This document shows positions 21,112 to 29,475 of a stretch of DNA of 64,000 nt, piece after piece. How positions within the stretch are numbered: the stretch's first letter is position 1; the number at the start of each line of letters is the position of its first letter. The stretch spans positions 260,147 to 324,146 of the forward strand of contig JADJHZ010000006.1 in assembly GCA_016707205.1 (NCBI GenBank), in the 5' to 3' direction. The translations under genes and the position numbers were made by a program. The notes under the pieces are model-generated. The model was not told where the DNA came from. It made no database searches and saw nothing but the letters and a program-made list of their open reading frames with translations. The stretch is from Haliscomenobacter sp. (GTDB lineage Bacteria > Bacteroidota > Bacteroidia > Chitinophagales > Saprospiraceae).

Positions 21112-22515
21112 ATGAAAACGCATTTCTTCCGGGTATCCCTGCTTTCCCTTTTTGCCTTTTTCTCCTGCTCCGCCTCGGGACAGCTCCGCCTGCCGGCCGT
21201 TTTTGGCGACCACATGGTGTTGCAGCAAAAAACCGATGCCCGCATCTGGGGCTGGGGGAATTCGGGGTCTCCAATAAAAGTGACGGGAAGTTGGAGCAAA
21301 GACACGGTAACCGCCAAGGTGGCCAACGACGGGACCTGGCAGCTCAATCTCCCTACGCCGGCTGCCGGAGGGCCCTACACCGTAACCCTGCTCAATGACC
21401 AGAAGATCGTTCTGGAAGACGTCCTGATTGGAGAAGTCTGGCTTTGCTCCGGTCAGTCCAACATGGAGTGGAGTGCCAATGCGGGGATTGTCAACGCCGA
21501 AGCGGAGGTCAATAACGCCAACCATCCCAATATCCGGTTTTTCCACGTCAGGAGGGCGGGCAGCGACTACCCGCAAGACGATTGCCATGGGGAATGGGCG
21601 GTTTGTTCGCCGGCTACCATGCGCACGTTTAGCTCGGTGGCCTATTTCTTCGCCCGGCATTTGCAGCAAACCCTCAATGCGCCCGTGGGCCTGATCAATG
21701 CCAGTTGGGGCGGAACCCCCGCCGAGGTATGGACGGATAAAAAATTCGTAGAAGCAGACCCCATGCTCAGCGCCTACGCCTCCAAACTGAAACCATACGA
21801 CTGGTGGCCCAAAGAACCCGGAAGGCTGTACAACGCCATGATCGCCCCGCTGACGCCTCTGAACATCGCGGGCGCGCTTTGGTATCAGGGAGAAAGCAAC
21901 GTTGGGACCTATCCCGGCTATTCCCGGCTGATGGGTGCGCTGATCCAAAACTGGAGGGCTGCTTTTGAAAAGGATTTCCCCTTCTATTTCGTGCAAATCG
22001 CACCGTATACTTACGGCAACCCCGCCGCCGTCGAAGCGGCCCGGCTGAGGGAAATGCAGGCCCAATGCCTGGATGTTCCCAAAACGGGCATGGTTGTCGT
22101 CAGCGATCTGGTGGACAACATCAAGGACATCCACCCCCGAAATAAGCAGGACGTCGGCAAGCGGCTGGCCCATATGGCGCTCGCAGAAAATTACGGCGTC
22201 ACCGGGCTGGCCTATAAATTCCCATCCTACCAATCGGTCTCCGCAGAAAATAACGCCCTGCGCGTCCATCTCAAGGATGCGGAAACCGGACTGATGGTCA
22301 AAGCAGGCGAAAAGCCCATGGCATTTGAAATCGCGGGGGCAGACAAAGTCTTCGTCCCTGCCGAAGCCCGCATCGAAGGCAGCACCCTGGTTGTCTCAGC
22401 TAAAAACGTGACCAAACCGGTTGCCGTGCGGTATATGTTCACCAACGACGGGGTGGGTAACGTGTTCAGCAAGGAAGGGCTGCCGGTGGCGCCGTTCCGG
22501 TCGGATGCGTGGTGA
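21112..22515 (+). CDS. Sialate O-acetylesterase-like SGNH hydrolase
   Basis: Predicted periplasmic carbohydrate deacetylase. The start at 21112 yields a clean signal peptide (MKTHFFRVSLLSLFAFFSCS...GQ); the upstream ATG at 21028 adds 28 unlikely residues. Catalytic Ser116 lies in LCSGQSNMEW, the middle block WYQGESN is intact, and the catalytic Asp/His pair is in DNIKDIHPRNKQ. The first 105 residues are the family's N-terminal beta domain (VFGDHMVLQQ). Xylan acetyl groups are as plausible a substrate as sialic acid given the locus. Confidence 0.88.
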   Translation: MKTHFFRVSLLSLFAFFSCSASGQLRLPAVFGDHMVLQQKTDARIWGWGNSGSPIKVTGSWSKDTVTAKVANDGTWQLNLPTPAAGGPYTVTLLNDQKIVLEDVLIGEVWLCSGQSNMEWSANAGIVNAEAEVNNANHPNIRFFHVRRAGSDYPQDDCHGEWAVCSPATMRTFSSVAYFFARHLQQTLNAPVGLINASWGGTPAEVWTDKKFVEADPMLSAYASKLKPYDWWPKEPGRLYNAMIAPLTPLNIAGALWYQGESNVGTYPGYSRLMGALIQNWRAAFEKDFPFYFVQIAPYTYGNPAAVEAARLREMQAQCLDVPKTGMVVVSDLVDNIKDIHPRNKQDVGKRLAHMALAENYGVTGLAYKFPSYQSVSAENNALRVHLKDAETGLMVKAGEKPMAFEIAGADKVFVPAEARIEGSTLVVSAKNVTKPVAVRYMFTNDGVGNVFSKEGLPVAPFRSDAW

Positions 22516-22520
22516 TTACC

Positions 22521-23888
22521 CTATTTAAGCTGGCTTTTTATCCAGGCGTTGACCTCCTGCGACAGGTACATGCCCTGTCCGTCGTGGCCCACGCCTTGCA
22601 CGACGACTTTTTGGCTTTTGTGCACCCCGGCATACCGGGTTTCCAGCCACTGGAACACATGTTCGCCCCGCTTGAACCGGCTGGAACCCAACCAGGTTGC
22701 TTCGCAATCCGTGGTATTTAACGTCGGATCGGCGCCGGTTCCGTTGCCGAGCAGATAGGCGATGTTGCGCTGAAGCAGTCGCGCGTTCAGGGTATCCTTG
22801 CTGATGGTATTCACATAAGCCGGGCGGTTGACAAACCCCATTGGCCAATGATTGAAGCTGGGGCAATTCGCCGGTTGAACAAACTGGCCTTTCCCTTCGT
22901 CAAATCGCATATCGTCGGGGTAGTAATAATACTGGGTATTCGCTGCGCCGTAGGAAAATTTCAACCCGGGGTACTTTGCTTCCAGGCTGTTTACCGCTGC
23001 ATAAAGCTGGACAAACAAAGCGCCCGAGCTATGCCCGGTGATCAGGATATTTCGCATTGCCGGAAAATATTTCTTGTCGGCCAGGCGCTCCACCAATTGA
23101 TCGATGACGCCAAAAGAGCTGACGCTTGCCAACCCGGGCGTCAGGGAGGGCTGCCCATCCCGCCAGCTCGTAGAAGTCCAATACCACTCCCCTGCCTGGG
23201 CTTCGGAACTGTTTTTGAAGTCGGGCGCGATCAAAATGGTATTGTCCTGAAAGCTGCCTTGCTTCAATGCAGTGGTCAGGTAGGAATAATACAGGTCGGC
23301 GTCCCGGTTTTGGCCATGCAATACAAGGACGGCGTGTTGAAGATTCTTCCAGCGGGCGTCTTCGAGAAAAAGAGGGAAACTGGCGTAAAAGGAAAACCGC
23401 CCACCACCCGGCAGGGTAACCGTTTGCAGGCACTCCCCTCCAGCAGAAATACAAGGCGCCATTTCCATGATCAGCCCCTTTTCCATGGTGGTAAACGAAA
23501 GGCTCAGGGGTTTGTCCAACGATTCTCCGTTCTTGCCAATCGCCTGGGCGGCTACCTGTAATTGGTAGCCCGTATTGTACTCCAGGGAATCCATCGTAAG
23601 AACGGCTTTGGACCCGGCGTTGACGTAGGAGAACTGCAAGGGTACCTTACCGGATGCTGCAGTAAGTGAACACGCCGTCAGGAATTTCCCTGGGTCTAAC
23701 GCGCCGGAAAACGTAAGCTCAATCGTAGGTTTGATCGCTACGTTTTTAGCCCCGTCCTCCAATTTTTGCCCATTGACTGCTGCCGTCAGCAGGGTCATAG
23801 AGGGAACAGGGGGTGCTTCCTTCTGGCAGGAAACGCCCAGCAAGACAAGTATCCCAAAAGCAGGAAGTATTCTTTTATGGAAACGCAT
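22521..23888 (-). CDS. Lipoprotein with Ig-like domain and alpha/beta hydrolase domain
   Basis: The start at 23888 gives a lipoprotein signal (GVSCQKE). Residues about 25-135 are a SbsA/Big_5-type Ig-like domain (ELTFSGALDPGKF ... SLSFTTMEKG). The rest is an alpha/beta hydrolase with VLVLHGQNRDAD, nucleophile motif ITGHSSGALF and a final His in VVVQGVGHDGQG. The C-terminus DGQGMYLSQEVNAWI resembles secreted esterases. It is the last gene of the minus-strand cluster. The Ig-like domain resembles that of the lipoprotein at 25310-27178. Confidence 0.78.
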   Translation of the reverse strand: MRFHKRILPAFGILVLLGVSCQKEAPPVPSMTLLTAAVNGQKLEDGAKNVAIKPTIELTFSGALDPGKFLTACSLTAASGKVPLQFSYVNAGSKAVLTMDSLEYNTGYQLQVAAQAIGKNGESLDKPLSLSFTTMEKGLIMEMAPCISAGGECLQTVTLPGGGRFSFYASFPLFLEDARWKNLQHAVLVLHGQNRDADLYYSYLTTALKQGSFQDNTILIAPDFKNSSEAQAGEWYWTSTSWRDGQPSLTPGLASVSSFGVIDQLVERLADKKYFPAMRNILITGHSSGALFVQLYAAVNSLEAKYPGLKFSYGAANTQYYYYPDDMRFDEGKGQFVQPANCPSFNHWPMGFVNRPAYVNTISKDTLNARLLQRNIAYLLGNGTGADPTLNTTDCEATWLGSSRFKRGEHVFQWLETRYAGVHKSQKVVVQGVGHDGQGMYLSQEVNAWIKSQLK

Positions 23889-25180
23889 AGGAAACGGATT
23901 TTCAGGTTTGTTGCAGTGAGCCCCACAGCAACACACCTATTTTTTTCCACGACCCGTCTGTATTGGGCCATATCAATTTCGTTCTCGCTTTTGGCAATGA
24001 CGACGGCGGCAACGGTATTCCCGATGAAGTTGACGATTGCCCTGCCTTCGCTCATAAACCGGTCAACGCCAATAATCATTGCCAACCCTTCAATGGGTAT
24101 GACCTTGATCGCGGTCAGGGTAGAAGCCAGCACCAGAAACCCACTCCCGGTGACCCCTGCCGCTCCTTTACTCGTCAGCATCAATACGCCGATAATCGTC
24201 AATTGCTGCCCCAAAGAAAGGTCAATTCCAAAAACCTGGGCCAGAAAAATAACGGCCATACTTAGGTAGATCGTGGTCCCGTCCAGGTTAAAGCTATAAC
24301 CGGTAGGAACAACAAGCCCTACGACTTCTTTTTCGCATCCGGCGAGCGTAAGTTTTTCCATCACGGATGGCAGAACCGCTTCACTACTGCTGGAGCCCAA
24401 CACAATGAAAATTTCCTCTTTGACGTACCCCAGCAACTTCCATAAGCTGATTTTATAGAAGGAGCAAACCAGATTGAGCACCACAAAAATGAACAACAGC
24501 CCCGTGATATAAAAGGTCAGCATTAAATTTCCGAGCAAAAGCAAAGAACCAAATCCAAACTTACCGATGGTATACGCCATCCCGCCGAATGCCCCGAGCG
24601 GACTGATTTTCATGATGATGTGCAGAATGTTGAACAAGACCTTATTCAGGCCCTCAAACGCACTTAGAATACCGCTCCCTGCCTGGCCCATTTTCTTTAA
24701 TCCAATGGCAAAGAGGATGCTGAAAAAAAGCACCTGGAGGATGTCGCCCTTGGCAAAAGCATCCACCACATTAGAAGGTACAATATGCGAGAAAAACTCC
24801 CCCCAGTTGATCTGGCTGGCTTGTTCGGTATATTTGGCCACCTGGCCATTGGTTTCAAAACCTTCCGTAGACACGCCTACTCCAGGCTTGACGGTGTTCG
24901 CCACGATTAGTCCGATGATCAGCGCCAGGGTCGTAACCAGCTCAAAATAAATCAACGCTTTCAACCCGACGCGCCCCACCTTGCCCAAATTTCCCGCCCC
25001 CGCTATTCCGGATACGATGGTCAGGAAAATGACCGGCGCAATGACCATCCGGATCATATTGATGAAGGTATCGCTGATCAGCTTGGCTGCGCCGGCAAAG
25101 CCCGGAAACAGCCATCCGGTAAGGATACCCAGAACGATGCCCAGAAGGACCTGGACATAAAGGATTTTAAAATACTTCAT
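23795..25180 (-). CDS. Dicarboxylate/amino acid:cation symporter (DctA/GltP family)
   Basis: Na+- or H+-coupled uptake of C4-dicarboxylates or acidic amino acids across the inner membrane. The start at 25180 (MKYFKILYVQVLLG) matches family N-termini. Signatures: SSSSEAVLPSVMEKL (re-entrant loop), VVPTGYSFNLDGT and VDRFMSEGRAIVNFIGN. The reading frame overruns into the next gene by 94 bp. An A7 run (complement of 23940-23946) with one more A would stop the protein at VVEK-K, near 23937, which is the normal family length. The listed end is therefore probably the product of a one-base error. Confidence 0.88.
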   Translation of the reverse strand: MKYFKILYVQVLLGIVLGILTGWLFPGFAGAAKLISDTFINMIRMVIAPVIFLTIVSGIAGAGNLGKVGRVGLKALIYFELVTTLALIIGLIVANTVKPGVGVSTEGFETNGQVAKYTEQASQINWGEFFSHIVPSNVVDAFAKGDILQVLFFSILFAIGLKKMGQAGSGILSAFEGLNKVLFNILHIIMKISPLGAFGGMAYTIGKFGFGSLLLLGNLMLTFYITGLLFIFVVLNLVCSFYKISLWKLLGYVKEEIFIVLGSSSSEAVLPSVMEKLTLAGCEKEVVGLVVPTGYSFNLDGTTIYLSMAVIFLAQVFGIDLSLGQQLTIIGVLMLTSKGAAGVTGSGFLVLASTLTAIKVIPIEGLAMIIGVDRFMSEGRAIVNFIGNTVAAVVIAKSENEIDMAQYRRVVEKNRCVAVGLTATNLKIRFLCVSIKEYFLLLGYLSCWAFPARRKHPLFPL

Positions 25181-25309
25181 CTGGAAACGCATTGAGAAAT
25201 GCAGGGAATTGCGGACAAAAGGAAAAAGAAAGCCGGGATTTTTCTCAAAAGGATATTTTTGCACGCTTGCGAAAAAAACACCCTTTTAAAACCAATCCCG
25301 GCCTTCCCA

Positions 25310-27178
25310 TCAAAGCTTGGATCCATCCACCCGGGTTCCCGGCGAGTAGGCCAGAGCCCCATTGGCGGTTTTGTGCAGGACAAACCCTCCGGTAATGTCC
25401 GGCGAGCGGGTCACGGATTGGTCAATGCCAAAGTTGATCCCTGCAGCGTCGGTTGCGGAATTAAAGGTCAGGAACACGTTGCCGTTTTTATCCTTGATCG
25501 TAATCACATCGCTGGCGTTCGACAGGTTCATATCGCCCGTCGTTGTAACGCCCGTTTGGGCCCCTCCAAAAGCGCCGGTTGGCGTCCCTCCGCCAAACAA
25601 CACGTACACTCCTTTGGGCGGAACCACGGTATTGGCAGGGAAAACGTGCCGGGGGGTGTTTGCCGCCAGACCGGTTTCATCAAAGAGGGTGAACCCGCTT
25701 AAGTCTACCGCAATTTTCTGGTCATTGTAAAATTCGATGAACTCATCGGCAGAAGGACTACGGGTTCCGTCGCCGTTGGCATCCCCTGCGAGGTCGTTCG
25801 GCGGATCGAACAAGACCTCGTTGACGATAAAGCCTTTCCCTGGCGGCTCAGCAGCAGCGAAAGGCTGGCCGCTGGTTTTGGTACCGGGAGAATAGGCCAG
25901 CGCAGGATTGGCGTCTGTATGGGCTGCATAAGGACCGTTTATGTCTGGCGAACGGGTAATGGATTTGTTGGCATTGAAGTCCAGTCCGGCCCCGTCCGTA
26001 GCCGTGCTAAACGTAAGGAAGACCTTCCCGTCCCGGTCCTTAATGATGGCCATGTCTCCCGCGTTATTCAGATTGAGGTTGGACGTGGTCGCTACGCCTG
26101 TCTGAGCAGTCCCAAAATCCCCTGTAGGTCTTCCTCCTCCGAAAAGGACGTATACCCCGCCAGGAGGCACTTTGGTATTGGCAGGGAAAACATGCCGGGG
26201 CGTATTGGTCGCCAGGTTGGTTTCATCAAACACGGTGAAGCCGCTTAAATCAACCTCCTTATTGGAATCGTTGATGAATTCGATGAACTCGTCCTCCGAA
26301 GGAGAGCGGGTTCCATCCCGGTTGGCATCGCCGGCGAGGCCATCCGGCGGATCAAACAGGATTTCGTTGATAATAAAGCCCTGGTCGGCAATCCCGTCTC
26401 CATTGCTATCGATATCGTCGTCCAAAATCCCTAGCGTCACCACTTGCGGGGTAAGCTCAACCGCATTGACGATACTGGAAATACGCACGATGACCGTCTC
26501 TTCTCCTTCGGTGGTATTATCCTGAACCGAGGTAATCGTCATCGTCCCGGTTTTGCTTCCCACAGGAATGCTAATACTGGTTGCACTGGCTTTAAAATCC
26601 GAACCGGTCGCAGTTCCTTCAAATGCCAGGTTGACCGTCACCGGTTCTGTGGCGTCTTCGCTCAACGTCGCAGTAACCGTGGAAATACCCGCAGCTTCCG
26701 CTAGTTTAAGCACATCGGCAGAAAGCGCAACGTTGGCAGGCACAAAGGCTTTGGTAGTGAACTTATACACGAACGGCGTCTTGAGTTCTTCGTCCCCGTT
26801 CCCGAATTTGCCCGGATTTACCGAAATGGTATAGGCGGTTTCATATCCCAACCGCGTTTTGTTGGTCAGGGTAATCGTCGAATTGGTATTCGAATAGGCG
26901 ATGTCGAACGCTACCGCGCCCGAAGGCCCTGTAAACGACAAGGCTTCCTGAAGTTTGGCCGTGTTGAGGGTATGGGAAAAGACGATTTCGATACTTACCT
27001 TGGTATCGATCCCGGTAGCCCCGCTGGCTACTTTCTGTCCATTAAGGGTTTGCTGCAAGACGTAGATGGTGCTGTAGTCGATATCCAACTCGTCTTTGGA
27101 ACAGGTAAACGCCAGCAGGGACAGGAAGAGGGCCCCGGCATACCTGGCTAAGATGGAACGATTAAACAAGCCTTTCAT
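25310..27178 (-). CDS. Lipoprotein with Ig-like, Calx-beta and two lamin-tail domains
   Basis: Start at 27178 with lipid cysteine in LLAFTCSKDE. Order: Big_5-like Ig domain (about 28-150), Calx-beta-type repeat (about 160-255), then two very similar lamin-tail domains. The first begins GFIINEILFDPPDGLAGDAN and the second begins GFIVNEVLFDPPNDLAGDAN, about 155 residues later. Both contain FIEF, PRHVFPANT and GVYVLFGGG. Likely a cell-surface adhesion or scaffold lipoprotein co-expressed with the SusCD pair. No catalytic motif. Confidence 0.8.
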   Translation of the reverse strand: MKGLFNRSILARYAGALFLSLLAFTCSKDELDIDYSTIYVLQQTLNGQKVASGATGIDTKVSIEIVFSHTLNTAKLQEALSFTGPSGAVAFDIAYSNTNSTITLTNKTRLGYETAYTISVNPGKFGNGDEELKTPFVYKFTTKAFVPANVALSADVLKLAEAAGISTVTATLSEDATEPVTVNLAFEGTATGSDFKASATSISIPVGSKTGTMTITSVQDNTTEGEETVIVRISSIVNAVELTPQVVTLGILDDDIDSNGDGIADQGFIINEILFDPPDGLAGDANRDGTRSPSEDEFIEFINDSNKEVDLSGFTVFDETNLATNTPRHVFPANTKVPPGGVYVLFGGGRPTGDFGTAQTGVATTSNLNLNNAGDMAIIKDRDGKVFLTFSTATDGAGLDFNANKSITRSPDINGPYAAHTDANPALAYSPGTKTSGQPFAAAEPPGKGFIVNEVLFDPPNDLAGDANGDGTRSPSADEFIEFYNDQKIAVDLSGFTLFDETGLAANTPRHVFPANTVVPPKGVYVLFGGGTPTGAFGGAQTGVTTTGDMNLSNASDVITIKDKNGNVFLTFNSATDAAGINFGIDQSVTRSPDITGGFVLHKTANGALAYSPGTRVDGSKL

Positions 27179-27237
27179 ATGTTCTTTTTTTTCGTGTTTG
27201 AGCAAAAACCCGGATGCGTTTTTGCGAAAAAATGGCA

Positions 27238-28020
27238 TCAATTCTTTGGCGTTTTTCCTTTAAAGGGTGGGAGGTCGGATTCGTCGACCAACTGCCGGAA
27301 AAAGGCGGCATCCTCCTCGGCAAGGATAGACAGGTACAGATTTTCTCCGTATTGGTCCTTGGTTTGCAAGCGATTCGGTATGGAGGCAACTTTCTGTCCG
27401 GTTAGCTTTTTAAAAAAGATCAGTCCGATCAGGAACGTAGCCTCTGGAGAGGGATGTTTGTCGTCTGAATACATATCCAGGTCGGGCCTAAGCCGACGCA
27501 CTTCGCTCCAAATGGGCCCCACCGGGACCATATCCGTTCCGGTTTCCGCGCCGAGGCGGGTATATCCTTCGGTAATAGCCGGCTGCTGGAGCGGGTTGGA
27601 GTGGTAAGCCCAGGTAAGGAAAAGCAGAGGTTCTGCTCCGGATGCCCGGACTGCCGCAATCCATTTTTTTCCGAAGTCATCAAATTGAACCGGCTGGTCG
27701 ATGGCGCCGGTGCTATGGTTCTGGAGTACGACGACGTCCCATTTGCTCTCCTTGACCATCGCCTGGGTGGAAAGTCCTTTTTCTCCCTTCCAGTGCTGTT
27801 CCCAGGTAGCGCCGCTGGCAGTCGATTGCCGGATACGCATGGGGATTCCCTGGGTAGCCGCCATAGCGCCAACCACTTGCGGGAGATTCCAGTAGAAGGT
27901 GAAGCTGTTGCCCACGAACAGGACATCCAGGGTATCCTTCGGCTGGGAATACCCCCAATGAGGGAGAAACGCGATCGCAGCCAAAAGGAAAAAGCACCGG
28001 GAAGAAGGGAATCGCTTCAT
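27238..28020 (-). CDS. Secreted SGNH/GDSL-type hydrolase
   Basis: Signal peptide 1-25 (HWGYSQ). Catalytic Ser39 in LFVGNSFTFYW, glycine/asparagine block VVLQNHSTGA and the C-terminal Asp-x-x-His in SDDKHPSPEATFL. Likely a carbohydrate esterase acting on the glycan imported by the adjacent SusC/SusD. It begins 2 bp after the SusD stop on the same strand. Confidence 0.82.
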   Translation of the reverse strand: MKRFPSSRCFFLLAAIAFLPHWGYSQPKDTLDVLFVGNSFTFYWNLPQVVGAMAATQGIPMRIRQSTASGATWEQHWKGEKGLSTQAMVKESKWDVVVLQNHSTGAIDQPVQFDDFGKKWIAAVRASGAEPLLFLTWAYHSNPLQQPAITEGYTRLGAETGTDMVPVGPIWSEVRRLRPDLDMYSDDKHPSPEATFLIGLIFFKKLTGQKVASIPNRLQTKDQYGENLYLSILAEEDAAFFRQLVDESDLPPFKGKTPKN

Positions 28021-28022
28021 AA

Positions 28023-29447
28023 TTACTTGTTTACTGCAGTTACGTCAAACAATCCCGGAATAGGCTTAGGCACGTTGATATTCCGGTCGACCTCCGATTG
28101 CGGATACAGGAAACGCTGAGGGAGCAGATTGCCTTTATTCGGAATGACTTTCACCCGAACGGCCGCTTCCTTTCCCGTCCGGCGGGTATCGTTAAATCCT
28201 TCGATCTGGCCGAAGAACGTCACATAACGTTCTTCCAGGATTTCCCGCAACAACGCGTTGTCGGCGCTGAGGTTATCCGGATTTTCGATGCCTCCGGGAG
28301 CAAAATCCGCTGCGGTATACCCATCGTATTTCAGCTGGGTCAAATTGGGTTTGGTCAGGTAACCGCCCGTTGCCATGAATGCCCGGAACGCGTTGAGGCG
28401 TTGCAGGCCAACGGCAAACCCCTGAGACCGGAAACCGGCTTCTGCCAGAATCAGCAGGTTTTCCTGGTAGGTCACCATAGCAGAGGGGGCGGTTTGAGCG
28501 GCGTACTTATCCGCCAGGGTATTGGGTTGAACGCCGACGTTGGTCGTGCGGAAGAGGAAATCGTAGCGCGCCCGTTCGTCTGTTTTGGCATTTCCGCGGT
28601 AGTTTTGCGGGATTGGATTGACCGCCGCGTTGGCCTGGATAAGGCTGGCCATGAAATTGGACGTTTTAAGATCTGCAGCCCGAACGTTGATCGCAAAGAA
28701 CAGATAATTCAGATTGGACTCATCCAATCCCGTCCCGTGGGAAGAATACAGACTGTTTTTAAAAGCGCTTATTCCTTTGCTTGCCGCTGTAAACGCGGCG
28801 GGGTAATCGCGGGTGTGCATATAATACCGGGCTTTCAGCGTATACGCTACCTCCTTCCAGGGCGCTGGATTTCCATCGAAATAAATCTCCGCGCCGGCAG
28901 CGGGCCTGCCGGTTCCGCTTTCCAGGTTAACGATAGCCTGGTCCAGCAGAGATTGAAGCTTCCCGTAGATGGAAACCTGATCCTCATATGCCGGGTGCTC
29001 GATCTCGATCTTTGCCGCTTCTTCAAAAGGAACATCCCCGTAAAGGGAAGTCACCGTTCCGATGATCTGAGCCTGAAGCACCTGAAGTATCCCTTTGGTA
29101 ATGGGGCCAATCGCTTCCGCTTCGGCGGCTTTTCCCGCTTCAACAGCGTTTCGGTAAGCGTCGATATAGGCGTCTGACCATTGCGGATCGAAATTGGCGG
29201 TCGTGAGGTTGTATTCGCTAAACCCCAGGTGCTGCCGGTCAATTCCCGTATAATACCCACAAAAAATTCCCGCCTTACGGGCGGTTTCTCCGGTTTGTAA
29301 AATGATGTTGCCCACTTCGGCGCCAGTGAGGATGTACTGATAGGAAGCACTGGTCGGGTTGTTGGGATCCTGATTAATTCCTTCGACGAGATCGCTGCAG
29401 GAAAACCCCAGAAAAAGAAGCGCCGCGGTTATGATAAATGGTTTCAT
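28023..29447 (-). CDS. SusD/RagB-family outer-membrane lipoprotein (SusD_2 type)
   Basis: Surface lipoprotein that binds a glycan or other nutrient and caps the partner SusC channel. Lipobox LLFLGFSCSDL; mature start NQDPNNPTSASYQYILTG. TPR-like helices include GILQVLQAQIIGTVTSLYG DVPF, a characteristic stretch of this family, and the C-terminus has LLREILEERYVTFFGQIEGF. It follows the SusC gene by 28 bp on the same strand, the standard order. Confidence 0.9.
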   Translation of the reverse strand: MKPFIITAALLFLGFSCSDLVEGINQDPNNPTSASYQYILTGAEVGNIILQTGETARKAGIFCGYYTGIDRQHLGFSEYNLTTANFDPQWSDAYIDAYRNAVEAGKAAEAEAIGPITKGILQVLQAQIIGTVTSLYGDVPFEEAAKIEIEHPAYEDQVSIYGKLQSLLDQAIVNLESGTGRPAAGAEIYFDGNPAPWKEVAYTLKARYYMHTRDYPAAFTAASKGISAFKNSLYSSHGTGLDESNLNYLFFAINVRAADLKTSNFMASLIQANAAVNPIPQNYRGNAKTDERARYDFLFRTTNVGVQPNTLADKYAAQTAPSAMVTYQENLLILAEAGFRSQGFAVGLQRLNAFRAFMATGGYLTKPNLTQLKYDGYTAADFAPGGIENPDNLSADNALLREILEERYVTFFGQIEGFNDTRRTGKEAAVRVKVIPNKGNLLPQRFLYPQSEVDRNINVPKPIPGLFDVTAVNK

Positions 29448-29475
29448 AAAGAATCAGATTGATGCATTAAGCGAA

